Shown: positions 33,761 to 45,930, counted from the stretch's first letter. The stretch is 64,000 nt of DNA from Acanthococcus lagerstroemiae (GCA_031841125.1 CM063108.1:40914268-40978267); one strand, 5' to 3'. Made by a program: numbers and translations. Notes: generated by a model not told the origin, from the sequence alone.

Positions 33761-34680
33761 AGTTGATTTTGAGTATTGCGTTAGATTGATGGTCCGTCCA
33801 TAGGGTTCAGCCTTAAAAGTATGAGGGGACAACATCGACTTCACGTGGAAAATTGAACAAAAAGTAAAACGAAGTTTTTGTGGTGCAACCGGTAAAGAGT
33901 AAGATATGTAGTATTGTAATGAAAAATTGAAATCGGCGTTACATGACTCGAAATGTCAGAGAACTAATCGTGTATGGATTTCAAATTTACTTTTCATCAG
34001 GATGCACCAAGAAGTGGAAAGTTCAAATTTCCCAAGTACTGTGCCAGTTGGTAAAATGTAGGTTTTTTCCACATGATTTTCAGTCGAAAGTTGCTTGCAG
34101 TTGGTAAAATCCGAGAGACTGTCGCGTGTCAACTTAAAGTTCGTTAGTCGAGAAGATTCAAATATCTCCATCTCGAGGAAGTTAACTTTTGCTCCGTTGT
34201 GTAGGTGAAGAAAAACAATATCAGAATTTTTTAGACACCGTCAGTTTCTCTCAAAGAAGTGAAATACGAGTATGACTTCAGTATAATCACCGACAAGTGT
34301 CAAGTGTGCAAGTGAACATGAACATGACACACGTTAAAGGTTATTAATCTCGCAACCAAGAAGGTAATAATAACCGATTTTACACCATTTATATTTTTGT
34401 AATCAAAACATTTTTCCGGGTTGAACGAAATATCAACATGATATACCAATTTAGGGTATTACAGCTGGCCAACGACGTAAATATTTCACCGGACTGCTCC
34501 GTATCGTCAAGGCCATGGCATAAAAGAGGAAATTAAGATTTTGCTACCTGAGCTTGTCTCCCTCGGGAAGAATGTATTACACAAATTCAGACGCAAAAAA
34601 TTAGTATGAACAGATTCTTTATTTTATTTTGCTGAATTTCGGAGGTGGAAATACTTATCAGCCCCCTCCTCATCTTAAGT
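33760..34680. other. Spacer with no recognisable gene
   Basis: AT-rich DNA with short frames only; I see no motif, repeat unit or splice-bounded frame worth naming. Confidence 0.4.
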
Positions 34681-34683
34681 TGA

Positions 34684-34860
34684 AGTGGTCACAATGTAGA
34701 CCTGCTTCAATGTACTCTATCATATACATTTACATTATAGGAAAATGCTCTACCCCTCCCTGATTTCAAGTTTTGCTCCCTATCGGGAAAGTGGTCACAA
34801 TGTAGACCTGCTTCAATGTAATCTACCATGTACAGTCCCATTATAGGAAAATACACTTGA
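34684..34860. repeat. Two-copy 106-bp tandem repeat
   Basis: GTGGTCACAATGTAGACCTG occurs near 34687 and 34793, each followed by CTTCAATGTA, TCTAYCATRTACA and ATTATAGGAAAAT. Confidence 0.9.
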
Positions 34861-34984
34861 CTTCCAGAGTTTTCCTCTGTAATTACTATCTAATGATCTT
34901 TTTCATTTTTAGCTTAACCTTCAGTATACCTATTCAACAATCTATTTCTTCCTCCTACTATAATATTATATATCTGTAACTATA

Positions 34985-35400
34985 TAACCAAGTACAACTT
35001 TTTGTGGTACTCTTATCAGTAAGTTTCCTAAGGAAGAATGTGATGTGAATGGTAAAAGTATTAATGGCGATTTTGGTGTTCTGTTTCAGGTTTCAAACAG
35101 TGAAGCTTCCACTCTTTCCGCTTACGTACATTGGCTTCTGGATTCTTGCTACGCAAAAATTGATACGCTTAAACAGCGTAAAATTTGTATAACTGAATTT
35201 ATGTTTGTTATTGTACCCATGAAATGGGTTCTCAGGTAAATTTGTAGAATTTTTTTGAATCGAACATAGTACAACTTTCTGTGGGTATCTTATCAGTAAA
35301 TTTACCAAGGCATAATGCGATATGAATTATAACAGTATTAATGATAATTTTGGTATTCTTTTTCAGGTTTCATGCAGTGAAGCTTCCGCTAGGCTAATAT
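34985..35400 (+). repeat. Tandemly duplicated intron end plus exon start
   Basis: AGTACAACTTT, CTTATCAGTAA, ATTAATG.YGATTTTGGT and TTTCAGGTTTCA.GCAGTGAAGCTTCC occur in the same order at about 34990-35115 and 35268-35392, an offset of about 277 bp. The duplicate includes the acceptor site and the first codons of the exon at 35090. Confidence 0.85.
35090..35235 (+). CDS. Candidate internal exon, function unknown
   Basis: Bounded by TTCTGTTTCAG and AG|GTAAAT. The 48-codon frame begins VSNSEASTLSAYVHWLLDSC and ends near VIVPMKWVL. No family is recognised. A partial second copy of its 5' end follows at 35366 but hits stops within ten codons. The phase (0 in, 2 out) does not fit directly onto the exon at 55978. 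It could be an exon of a gene whose other parts are broken up by repeats, or chance. Confidence 0.3.
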
Positions 35401-35719
35401 AATAGGTAGCGTAAAATCTGTAATTTGTTGCCAAGATTACAAATTGGCTATAATTGATTATTGACAATTATTCTGTTCCTCGATACTCAATAGTATTTTC
35501 TATTTCTAGTCAATTGCGTGTTCATGAGGGATCAAGTCAAGTTGCACAGAGTATAAGGGTAATTCTACCAAGTTTACACTTTTTTGGTATTATAAAAAAA
35601 AAAAATCAAAGTAATTTAGGAATTTTTTTTTTTTTTGGGGGGGGGGGGGAGCTGGTAGAGTACCTACCCTAGACTTCATTTTCAGTATTTTGCTCAATTC
35701 ATACCCATTAGGGGAGGGG

Positions 35720-36585
35720 GGAGAGCCATTTTAAAATTTCCACTGCCGTGGTCGGTCATGACTATGGAGTTACACCGCCGTGGTTGGCCTCTGTGGTGTC
35801 ATTTCCACCTCCATGCACCATAGAAATTAAACCAGTTTCGGTATATTATGAACATTTTATTCAAAAGAGTAATTGTTGTAGTTATAATAGAAAATATTGA
35901 TTTAAAATAAAATCAGTCAACGTTTTTTGAATCACGTTCCACCACCGTGGTAAAAAATTTCGCGTCTACCACGACTGTGTAAACAAACTGATTGCCCACG
36001 GCGGTGTAGTACATGGCATTTAAAGAAGTTTACAGCACGTCAAACTGATTTTTTTTTTTAATTTTATAAAATGATCGTTATTATTACTTACCAATTCATA
36101 CTTTTTCGGCATTTTTGAAATTCACTTGCCGCATACACGCGTTTGCTGATAACCCACGGCAGTGGAGGTGAATAATTGTAAACAACAGAATTTTCAAAGA
36201 CTTTTAATCCACAACTGGATAGTATTATTCAGATACAAAATCCTATCTGTGGACGAGATTCTTGTGATGTACATGGAGCAGTGTAACCGTTTTTAAACGT
36301 CAAAAAGGTAAAACCGTGAGTCATACGAGAGAAACAAAAATTGACCACGGCGGTGGAGCTGAAACTATACTACGCAGGTTTGAGGTCGCCTCAGAGTCCA
36401 CCAGAGTGACGTAACTAAATTTTATGAGTAACCTTTTCTGAGTGAACATCTACAACATGGAAAAATTGTATTCACTTCTGCAGAACTTCACCTCATTTCT
36501 GTGGTTATAAAGATGAAAATTTCAAACCAAGGTGTACTAAAGCCACGGCGGTGGAAAATTCGCTTATAAAGGGGGCTCTATAGGT
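35720..36585. mobile_element. Element E: region with dispersed CCACCGCCGTGG motifs
   Basis: The motif or its complement, often with one mismatch, is found near 35741, 35775, 35940, 35995, 36155, 36343 and 36541. The outermost copies are inverted relative to each other: AGAGCC...AATTTCCACTGCCGTGG at left, complement of AGAGCC...AATTTTCCACCGCCGTGG at right. This suggests an ~0.86-kb non-autonomous element. The DNA between motifs is AT-rich and non-coding. Confidence 0.5.
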
Positions 36586-37109
36586 GGATGCAGGGGTGAA
36601 GAGTACTTGACAATACTGTGAAATGATGGAGAGGCTCACTATAATTGACCTCCGCATACAAAATTTTTCATCTGTGCATTATACATACAAATTTTTTTAC
36701 TAGAACTCAAAAAAGTGTAAAATTGGGAGAATTACCCATAAAAGGACGGATTGCATGTATGTGTAAGTTATGGAGATCACCTTGCGATCGTTCTATAGGT
36801 ATGTGTATCAGTGCTGAGTTCGGAAGTTATGACGAATAGATGTACTTCAATGTTCTCAAAACCGCATGCTCGTTAACAAGTTTTGATAGTAATTTAGGGA
36901 TAATTCTGGTTGTGCTTTTTCGAATTGTAAACTTTATTTGAATCGAAATAAACTTCCTTCTGCGAATCGATATAAAATTTCTCTTGTCTGTAGCGTATGA
37001 AGAGTTACGATTTCCTAATCCTGAGATGCCACCTGAATTGGTTGACTAAAGTAAGTCTGTAGCTTCGCAGCCTTGAACTTACCATGTGTCATATGATGTG
37101 TTGTTAAGT
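36585..37109. other. Spacer with no recognisable gene
   Basis: AT-rich sequence; short frames only, no motif or repeat identified. Confidence 0.4.
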
Positions 37110-37363
37110 GGACGCTATTCAGCAAGAGGGAACCAACTCGCTAAATTCGCTTTTTGAGAACACGTGATTCGAAGTTCAAGAGCCATGTAGAAACTACATG
37201 ATACAGCGTTTACTGATAAGTTTTTTCAACGTGAGTACATATTTTTGAATCATGGGCCCAATTTTGAAAAATTCTACTTTTTACTTTACGCTCTTTCCAA
37301 CGATACTAATAACTCATTTTGTTTACAAAAATGTTAGTTGGTTCCCTCTAGTTGAATAGCGTC
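37110..37363. mobile_element. GGACGCTATTCA MITE, copy 1
   Basis: Inverted ends of about 28 bp: GGACGCTATTCAGCAAGAGG and the complement of AGACGCTATTCAACTAGAGG, both continuing GAACCAACT. The interior (CGTGATTCGAAGTTCAAGAG, GGGCCCAATTTTGAAAAATT) is found in reverse order at 48755-49010. 254 bp, non-coding. Confidence 0.8.
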
Positions 37364-38019
37364 TGCGTGTGCTTGTAGTGTCATCCTAATTACGTTTCAT
37401 CTTTCAGCTCGTATGTTAGGGAAAAAAAGGCCCAAAACGTGATTACCGATAGGTCTTTTTTGTTAACTGACATAATTTCCAAGAAGTGTAAAGCAAGCTA
37501 TATTATAAACTAGAAAGCGAGGAACTTGGACGCACGGCCATATAAAGAGACCTTAAACATAACTACTGATAGGTCCTTTTTCCTGAACAGATAATCTAGT
37601 CTCCAATTTTCCAGTCTAGACTCTAGATCCGACCCTTTTCCAGCAGCTAGCTGCTTGTCTTTCTGCAGCGACTTAATTACCGCGTGAGCGTGCGAAAAAG
37701 GTAGCTGCATATGAATGATAAGGGTAAGGGCGCCTATAATATTGACCGTTATGTTTGTTTTCCAAGTAACGCAAGTTGTATTAAGATAGAAACTTTGAGT
37801 ATGGCTTAAATTGCAGCCTAATACTCGTAATTCAACAATTAAAACCCCCTAACCCTTGATTTTTTAACTATTTTTACTACATTTTTTCCTGAACATAACC
37901 AAAATCGAAAATAGAAAAAATGAGCGCGACGCGGAAATTTAGGAAATTGACATACTTATTAATCATGAAAAAATTTCTTTATTCTTTGTAATAAGATCAA
38001 TTAAAAAAAGTAAAATTTA

Positions 38020-38130
38020 ATAGTATGAGCAAATATATTTCTTCTGGTTCGCGCATTCGTCGACGGACACATCGCATACTTCATACCACCATACGAAACA
38101 CTTGGAGCATTTAATCCAAATTTAACCATA
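38020..38130 (-). pseudogene. PHD-like zinc-finger C-terminus fragment
   Basis: One minus-strand frame reads IWIKCSKCFVWWYEVC, then DECANQKKYICSYY and a stop. W-x-K-C-x2-C-x(5)-E-x-C...Y-x-C is the second half of a PHD-type finger, a feature often found at the C-terminus of insect Tigger/pogo-type transposases and of chromatin proteins. The final Cys of the finger is Tyr here. A stop lies directly upstream, so this is a fragment; which family it comes from is unclear. Confidence 0.35.
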
Positions 38131-38254
38131 TTAGTCAAGACTGTGTCACCAACCACAAAACTAGAACGTTGTATCACCCTTGTCTTCATGAAAATCTTCT
38201 TAAAATTCAAGAAACATCGAACGCAGTAGTTGGTCGGATTTAGGGCACCCATTA

Positions 38255-38880
38255 ATGAAAACAAACCGGAGCCTCGTGTGCACGCACTGTGATCGAGGGG
38301 CGGAAGACAACCCCTGGCGCACCCTGTTCGAGGATGAGGTTTGGGAGCAGGAGAGGACGGGGCGGCAAACGAGTGACAGCGATGGCGTGATTAGCCGCCT
38401 CGCACCGGTCATCTTGGTTCCGGAAATATTGAAGAGTGGAAGCTGATGGAACCGGGTGTCCGCCTTTGTCTCAACCATCATGAAGAAGACGATGCAGACA
38501 GAGTGGTCGACGCAGAGGGCCGACGGACAAAGCTCGGCCCACACCGGATACAACGACTCTGTACCATCCTAGAGCAGCTGCAGCGGACCCCCGACAGGGC
38601 TCACCCACCGTCACCACCTTCCTACGTCGCCACACGTACCAAGACGCGGAGGTGAGGGGTGAAGGAAGGAAGTGCCCCGAATTCCAAGTTAATGCTGGGT
38701 GAGCGTTACCTCGGTCAGTTAGGGTGTCCCATAGTAGCCCTGGTAGAGCCTCAGTGCGTTCCTCTGGTCACTGATGCGATACTCGAAATGATAGTTTCCG
38801 GGGCCAGGGTTGCGGTGTCTGGGGAGCCACTTTTGCATGTGTGCATCGCCATACGCTCAACCGAATGAGAACGAAAACAA
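38255..38880 (+). mobile_element. R1-like LINE, C-terminus and 3' UTR
   Basis: The frame has CTHCDRGAEDNPWRTLFEDE, then VWEQERTGRQ; after an in-frame TGA at 38444 it goes on WNRVSAFVSTIMKKTMQTEW. C-x2-C...H/R-T-L-F-x-C/D...W is the terminal zinc-binding region of R1-clade proteins. The TGA and a Cys-to-Asp change show decay. 38575-38880 is GC-rich 3' UTR; the part from 38760 on recurs at 40260-40370. Confidence 0.75.
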
Positions 38881-40245
38881 ATACGTGACAATTTGATACA
38901 CTTAGTCTAACCTGACTTCCAAATCAATTACTCGCTTTACTTACTTATAATTTCTTAACATTGAAACACAATTTATACAATTGAAATTTCTCTTTTTTAT
39001 AGTCAACGTTTGAAACTGAAAACAGTTCGAAAAAATGTTTTGGCTTTAGAGTTACGGTATTGGTCTCATTCCTTTCATCTATGGAAAAGGAATATGAACC
39101 CGTTAGGTTGAGGCATTAGGTGACGAGATAAGTAGATGGTCGGATTTAGGCATTGGTCGATAGTAGGCACCTTTATATCCTTGAACATCTGTTTGCATTT
39201 TGCATGCAGTAAATCTCGTTTTTTATGCATCAGTTGAAAACGTAGTGTAAGTAAGTAGATATATATGTGTGTAGTGGACACCCATAAGTACGGTATAAGA
39301 GCCTAAATTCACATGCATTTTTCCATAGCAGACTTTAGAGCCTTTGGACCACCTTTCAAAAGTTTACTTTTTTGAAGTCCTTTAAAACGTATTATTTTCA
39401 TCCTACGAGAAACCATTTTGGAGAATGCGATCTATACGGAATAAATATTTATTAGGTATTGTTCTAACTAGAATTTTTCTGTTTTTTAAGATTCTTATAG
39501 CCCTGACCACGGATGTGTAATACGTAACTGACCTCAATTATGCACTCGCTTATTTATAAACCAAGGAAACCTAGGTATGTAGTTTTAAATATCATTCCCA
39601 CTATTAGGCGAATAATTTACATAATTAATTCTTCGAAGAATAATACGAGTAATTTGAAAATAATGAGGTGTGATTAAATTGGAATTATTATTTTTATTTT
39701 GGATGCATTTTGTAAAGAAAATCATGAGGTTTCAGAAAAAAACAAAAACAGGCCGTTAAGATTAAAATTTGCTGCTGTAGAAGAGCCGGAAGATTGGCAA
39801 ACTAAGCAACACTGAAAATCAAGTTCTCGAGAAAAACGCGTTTAAAATAATTAATAATATGGAATCTGTCTTATTCGTAACAAGTTTCCAATTCTAAGTG
39901 AAAGAATTTTTTCACTCAGCAAGAATGAGCTCATTTGAAAGAGCGTGAAAAATACTGTTAGAATCAGTGAAAAGAACGAACACTACTTTTTTCATCCTTT
40001 CTGTTTTTTGACTGTACGTATGCTAAACATTTTGTTTTCGACTTAATACTACTTAGATATGATTCCGCCGAGCGCGCTCCATTTGTTCAGTTTTTGATTA
40101 TTTAGCATACAGTGCGGGGTTTTCGAGTTTTCTAAGAGAAGTATTTAGTTTGCACCGCAGCGAGGGCATTTGAAATCAATGAACTGAGAAAGTACAGAAA
40201 AAGCGCTTGTAGTAATTGACCGATAGAAAAAGTAAGTCTTACCGC
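38880..40245. other. AT-rich spacer without a gene
   Basis: Stops in all frames, no repeat unit or family motif seen. Confidence 0.5.
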
Positions 40246-40249
40246 GAGT

Positions 40250-40375
40250 GCTAAACATAATACTGTTGTCCGTCTGGTGACTGATGCGATAGTCGAAAGG
40301 GTAGTTTGTGAGGCCAGGAGTGCGGTGTCTGGGAAGCCAATTTGGCATGCGTGCATCGGCCGTAGTTCAAAACCA
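40250..40375 (+). repeat. Second copy of the R1 3' UTR-like segment
   Basis: CTGGTGACTGATGCGATAGTC, GGGTAGTTTGTGAGGCCAGG and GTGCGGTGTCTGGGAAGCCA align with 38765-38850. A third, shorter trace is near 43040-43095 (CGTGCATCGCCATACGCTCC, AAACATAATACTGT). Confidence 0.8.
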
Positions 40376-41129
40376 AACCAGAGATCGAACATTTACGAGC
40401 GTTTGGAAGAAAGTGACAAGTGAACAAAGGACGAAAAAGACGCTTCAAAAGCAAACCAGGGAAGATTTGTTAGTGCTCGTATATCAAGAGAGAGTTGCAC
40501 TGCCCATAAATGCCCGCGACTTGACCGACAGCAGTGCGCATAACAAAGTGTGAAACCTGTCCGTGAAACCGTCCACCTTTCTTCAATGAGGCGCACGGAA
40601 AATGAGTGTATGCGGAAATGCTCTTACCTCAATACTTTTGACGGGTGGTAGGTTTTTTTTAGTTTTTTTTAGAAGACGGCCTGTTTTATGAACATTTTGG
40701 AAGTGCACGTTTCATGATTTTTTTTTTTTTTCAAAGTTTTATTAGTACTGTACAAGAGCTAGTACATTTTCCAATTTTTATCAACGACATGTGACGGGGT
40801 TTTAAAAACAAATTATTGAAAAATAAAATAAAAGAATTAAACTATACATTATGCTGTTAGCAATAAGCCTGAGAGAAAATACAGGGTGAAATTTTGATTT
40901 AAAAGGCACAGATAAATTTTCGACTTTAGTTGATCAGGTCGAGTGGGTGTTGACGGCGAAGACGTCGAGTGTCCCCTGTAGTATCTAGCAAGACATTTGC
41001 TTCGACGTTGGGATGAAGGTGTAGACGACGAAAATATATCTTGTGGGCTGCTGCTTGATGAGTTCGCCAACTGTGGGAAGGTCAAGGAACAGTTGAAAAT
41101 GAAGTACATCTTTTGAAGTTCTCTCAAAT

Positions 41130-42245
41130 GCGATAATTTCCCAATAATCGCATTGGAAATTTTTCAATCAAAGAATTTCTTGGCCAATTTTCGAAAAGAT
41201 CCCCATGATTGTTGAAAAACATCTCCGATGATTTTAGGAGAAGTTTTTTCGAAATTTTAGAAAAAAATCGGAATTTATTCCAAAGGATTTAATCGGAAAT
41301 TACTGAAAAGTGTCTCTGATGAAATTTGAAAAATTTCTTCAGAGAAATAAGTCGATAATTTCTCATTTTCTAGGAGATTTTTATCGGAAATTTTTGAATT
41401 ACATTACTGATAAATTCAGAAGAATTTCATTAGAAAAGTTCAGGGGAAATCTTCGATGCTTTTTGAAGTATTTCATAACAAATATTTGGTGGAAAACTCC
41501 GACAGTTTTTGAAGGATTTTATTATAAATTTTCAGGAGAAATGTTCGATAATCCCGGAAGAATTTCTTCGAAAACTTTGCGAAAAATCTTCTAATGATTT
41601 TTCAAGAATATCATCGGAAATTTTGAGGAAAAAATTCTGATAATTTCCGAAGAATTTCTTACGTGATTTTCGAGGAGATTCCTTTGATTATTCAGGATAA
41701 TTATCGAAAATATTACGGAAACATTTTCGATGATTTTCAGTGATACTTCTCAATGATTTCCAATAAAATCCTTTGGAATAATTGCAGATTTTCTCCAACA
41801 GTTCGAAACGAAAAAAATTCTCTTAAAATAATCGGAGATATTTTTCAATGATGTCCGATGAAATTGTTTGAAATAAAAAAATCGGAACTGTTTCCTAATA
41901 TTTTTGATAAAATTCCTTGGAAATTCTCTTTGGTAATCAAAAAAAATCTCTCAAATATTTCTCATGAAATTTTTTGGCAATTATGGGAGATTTTTTTTGA
42001 AAATTTCTAATGAGATTCTTCGGAAATTGTTGCTAATACCCGAAAATTTCCGATTGGATATCATCAAAACTTTTTCCTGAAGTAATCCTTCAAAAATCAA
42101 CAACAGAGGTACTTCTCCGCGAGTTCCTATAATTTAAAATGATTGCAGATTTCCTCTAAAATTTCCAGAAAAGTTGTGCGGAAATTATCTAAATTTTTTT
42201 CTAAAAATTTGTAACAAAATTCCTTTAAAATCATCGGAGAAAAGT
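41130..42245. repeat. AT-rich degenerate satellite (TTCGGAAATT type), block 1
   Basis: About 1.1 kb of loosely repeated words: GATTTTCGATGAAATT, TTCTTCGGAAATT, ATCGGAGAATTTT and their variants, with an underlying spacing near 60 bp. It shares its vocabulary with 52790-53790. The plus-strand frame at 41310-41594 is a product of the repeat. Confidence 0.75.
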
Positions 42246-42402
42246 TGGCAGCACTGAAAAAAAGAAACTGCGGTTCTAAAGATTTCATTCATTATTTCGA
42301 TAGATATGTTTCAGTTCGGTCAGTGTACATTTTAGCGCGGTTTTTCCATATTTTTGGCATTTCATTTTTAATTAGTGAGATCCACGACACAAGCATAGAG
42401 CA

Positions 42403-42640
42403 ATGGCCCTGCAAGTAATTCCAAGTCAGAAAGGACATAAGGACAGTTTCCCCGGGTGTGAAGTGCTGGGCTGTCGTTTTCACTTGGGCCAGTCGTGGTA
42501 TCGCAAACTGAACAGCGACCTTCCCCATCTGCGCAATGAATATAAAACAAATTCGGTAACAGGTAAGTGGTTGAAGAGATTTTTTGGATTAGATCCAATG
42601 ACGGTTATATTCGGCCAAATAGATTTAGCTGCAGAACGCA
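42403..42640 (+). pseudogene. MULE transposase fragment
   Basis: The frame contains FPGCEVLGCRFHLGQSWYRK, then LRNEY and GKWLKRFFGLDP. G-C-R/H-F-H-x3-Q with the downstream KWLKRFFGL is the region around and after the last catalytic block of Mutator-like (MULE) transposases, commonly linked to FLYWCH proteins in insects. Homology stops after FFGL. The preceding catalytic strand is not recognisable, so this is a dead fragment. A neighbouring frame at 42711-42983 is unassigned. Confidence 0.7.
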
Positions 42641-43237
42641 ATTGCTATTTCAAAATCAGCAACCACAAAGTGAAATGACACAGGCTCGCTACTGATAAAC
42701 TCGTCGAGAGATGACCAGCGCGCTGTCGATAATTACAATAAGAAAAACAGGCGCGCAATCAATACCCTTGTTGCGCGCTATCAATACGCCAATATTTGGG
42801 ACAAAATCTTACCGCGCGCAATCAAAGAACTCTGATTATTTTTACTCGCAAACATCTGGAGACGAGAATGAGTTTGTTGACTTCGATTCATTCAGAAAGA
42901 CGTTCACTGATCTACTTGTTCATCAGTGGTCGCATATGGTCACTGCGAAATACGACTGGACGTGCTATTTCGACCTTTTTTAATCATTAATCATTTTAAC
43001 AATGCCTACGTACAGAACAATACTGGTTTGGTTTTGAGCACCGGCGGCGTGCATCGCCATACGCTCCACCAAACATTAAACATAATACTGTAAAACTGAT
43101 GTCCTGCGTGGCCGATTGAGGGAGAAAAAAAGACAACGAGTAAGAAGAAGAACGTAGTTTTAAAATGAATTTTTATTTACTATTTTTATGCATAATATAT
43201 ATTTTTATTTACAGCCTTATATTTTGTACGGCACCAA

Positions 43238-43440
43238 ATTAGCCTTTACATAGCCTTAATCGACTATAATGAATCCTATGACACGCTGAAACACCACTTC
43301 ATGTTCAAAGCATTGGAAACTCAAGGCATCCCACAGAACTATATACTCACAATCAAGGAATTATATAACAACATAAAAACTCATATAATATCAGACCTAA
43401 AAGGGCAATTCTTCGATATCAAGAGAAGAGTGACATAGGG
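43238..43440 (+). mobile_element. RTE LINE fragment (reverse transcriptase palm)
   Basis: ISLYIALIDYNESYDTLKHH, then FMFKALETQGIPQNYI and LKGQFFDIKRRVT followed by a stop. This is the A-to-B motif region (normally AFDSLxHxxMxKALxxxGIP ... IxRGVxQGD). Asp of motif A is kept within LIDYNES, but the fragment is isolated. Confidence 0.8.
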
Positions 43441-43479
43441 TAGCACAAACGAATGGGGAATATTATACGACACGACAGG

Positions 43480-44435
43480 AAAAAAGGGTTACACGACAGG
43501 ACTTCCGGGTACTAAATAATGGTATATTATAACGACAACTTTAACAACAACTATTTCATTTGTAAGAACGACAAAAAATATTTTCGACTTTATTTTATTA
43601 AAAATGACAAATTTTCTGTTCCAAATGAAGGTTTTAAGGGTCACTGATTTCATTTTAGGAGTAATTCCCTCTCTCCCCTCCATTCAGGCTTCCTTTCGGA
43701 CTAATTTTAGTTACTCCAATTTTCTTCAATTTTCGAGTTCTTGACATCGCTAGTAGGTTTCTTTAAGTCGCTGAATCCATTTCAGTTGTTTCTTCGCCTC
43801 TCCTCTCAACCCTTCAGGTTTCACATGGGGCCAATCTCCGATTACTCCAGTGTTCCCGATTTCTATTTTTGTAAGTCAATAGTACGGTTTTTGGGGTCGC
43901 TGAATCCGTTTCTGGAGTCATTTTCCCCATCCTCTTCGCCCTTAAGGATCTCCAGGGGTCTGATATATGATATTATCATTTTTTTACTTATTTATTTTTT
44001 TCATTTATTTATAGTTTTCACTTAAATTGACGTCCGCACAAAAATTCGCTTCTAACATTTAATCTGTCGCCACCCAGGTTACTGTGGACATTATTACATA
44101 TTACTGTCGCACATCATATTTCGTGTAGGTAGGTTAATACATTTTTTTACGTCGCCCCACTTATTTTTTTGTTGGACATTCATTTTTTGATAGTTTACTG
44201 CGGAAATTGTCGTTGGACCCATTAAATTGTCGTATTTGCATTTGTTCATTGTTCCTGTCGTTGTATCCCTTTGTTTTGTCGGGCCATTAAATCAGACCCA
44301 TTTCAAATCCATCGGCGTGGGAGGAGGTTCCGAGGAAATGCACCTCATGAGGATGAAGGATGCGATATAGAGACGAATTTCGAGGAGGCAATTTTGTGTA
44401 CGTATACGTGTTCTCCATTTCAGGTTGAGTTGAAG
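43480..44435. other. Region left of the gypsy fragment; no 3' LTR defined
   Basis: Since the integrase fragment reads leftwards, a 3' LTR would be expected here. I see no clear TG...CA pair or polypurine tract. The repeat-like plus-strand frame at 43741-44025 is unassigned. Confidence 0.35.
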
Positions 44436-44439
44436 AAGC

Positions 44440-44571
44440 GAGGGTGAAATGCTGCTTGAGTTGATCAATGAAGATGATTGGCATGTTTTTGCGGCCAATC
44501 ATGAAAAATTTATCCGTTCGTTCAATATTGCGGAACGGCCTTGTGTACGGTGGTATGAAGGGCGGCCGCAA
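44440..44571 (-). pseudogene. Ty3/gypsy integrase C-terminus fragment
   Basis: Minus-strand RPPFIPPYTRPFRNIERTDK, then KFFMIGRKNMPIIFIDQLKQ and HFT. PPYxGPFxVxxR.dKxFxI....xxxxIxxDRLKPA is the typical last block of Ty3/gypsy integrases; here Gly is Arg and KPA is KQH. The frame stays open for another 50 codons without recognisable content. Confidence 0.8.
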
Positions 44572-44924
44572 TAGACATGTAGTTGCGTGTAAGTTTTTCT
44601 TACATTTGTAATATATGTACAGAGGTAGGTACTACATATTGCTCGTCTTCGAATAAATTTCTGAATTGCAACTTGCTGTATTATATTTGCTGTGAAAATT
44701 CTCTATTTTTTCGAACTTTGAAACTCATAAATAACAAATTTACATTTCCCATATGCCTGATGTGCTTCCCAGCGGGGTCGGCGAATTTAGCTTTTTCATC
44801 TATCGCTGGATGACTCGTGAAAGAGGGAAGAGAAAATGAGATGAATAAGTACAACGCCACATCAAAATATTTTTCGTGTTTTTAAATTGTAAAAAAATGT
44901 TTGGCGTAGTTTTGCGCGTAACTT

Positions 44925-44964
44925 TTTTTTTTTTTTTTTTGTAGTAGTAGTAGTAGTAGTAGAG
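44925..44964. repeat. Poly-T followed by (GTA)n
   Basis: About 17 T then seven GTA units; a simple repeat. Confidence 0.95.
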
Positions 44965-45520
44965 AAGGGGCTAGGTTTTAGAGACGGAATATTCAGAAAA
45001 ACGGCACAAAGCGGAAAATATATAAATTCATCTCTGCTTATAGCGTCTTTAATTTTGAGAATAGACTGTATATTTACGAACATGACATTTTTGTTCCTCT
45101 CGACCAGTGCTGTAACCTATTCTTCTTTCTCCCTATTCACCAATCTAAATTAGAACACCCCAATGCCACTTATTCGATTCTCAATATGGATTCTTAAAGG
45201 AGGGTTTGGTCGCACCTTATTTCATATGAACTCTGTAGACAATGCCTTTCAATATAATACCTGCCCCATCACAACTTCATTGTAAATTTCAACAAATTTG
45301 ATAATAGGTAATAATTTCAATTGATGCGCGCAAGAAATCTTTATTCAAGTGTAATATCGTTAACAAACTTACTGTTACAGGTTCATTTTTTACTTTTTTT
45401 TTCTCTGTAACAAAATTTATGTGGCGGTACCTATTGAACGTTTGCTATCTTATCAAAATAAGTAATTGGGCCCTTTTCTTCTCGTCTTCTCGTTCTTTCC
45501 TCTTTTCCTTGTTTATTCGC

Positions 45521-45683
45521 CAGAGGTGGGTTTTACAGGGCAACAGGCAAACACTTAATTGCTGGGCCTTTGGGCGTTTCTCCACGACAGCTGATAATGA
45601 ATTGTAAGAATTCGTTTTGAAGGATGAGGGTTTAGATGAGCCTTTGGGAAGATAAGGGTACTGCCCTGTTGAATCCGCCACTG
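45521..45683. mobile_element. hAT-type MITE without clear target duplication
   Basis: CAGAGGTGGGTTTTACAGGG and the complement of CAGTGGCGGATTCAACAGGG form inverted ends of about 24 bp. The flanks TTATTCGC and ATGTATTT do not match, so one side may have changed. 163 bp, non-coding. It stops shortly before the copia element. Confidence 0.7.
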
Positions 45684-45765
45684 ATGTATTTTAACGTAGG
45701 TAAGGAATGGGATGCATCAAAATTGGTAACATTAATATGATCTGTGCAGCAATGTTTGATCTTCA

Positions 45766-45914
45766 TGTTGTGTTCAAACCTGCTCCTTACACTGTCGATT
45801 GTATGTACACTATTAGATACCGGGGTTGAGACTGTCACACGAGTCAGTTACTAAATATACGGCTTACAAGTGACATGAGTCTTCGTTCTTGCACGTATTC
45901 GTCGCCGAACTAAC
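45766..45914 (+). repeat. Candidate 5' LTR of the copia element
   Basis: The segment lies between TGTTGTGTTCAAACC and the primer binding site. The right limit follows from the primer site; the left limit is a guess, since no 3' LTR is left for comparison. Confidence 0.35.
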
Positions 45915-45916
45915 GT

Positions 45917-45930
45917 GGTTATGGGCCCAG
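45917..45930 (+). promoter_or_regulatory. copia primer binding site
   Basis: GGTTATGGGCCCAG is the sequence used by Drosophila copia for priming with an internal half of initiator-Met tRNA. Its place between the presumed LTR and gag fits. Confidence 0.8.

Noticed and set aside
44287..44440. Rest of the minus-strand frame after the gypsy integrase block
   Set aside because: It has no recognisable retroelement feature; it was left out of the fragment call.
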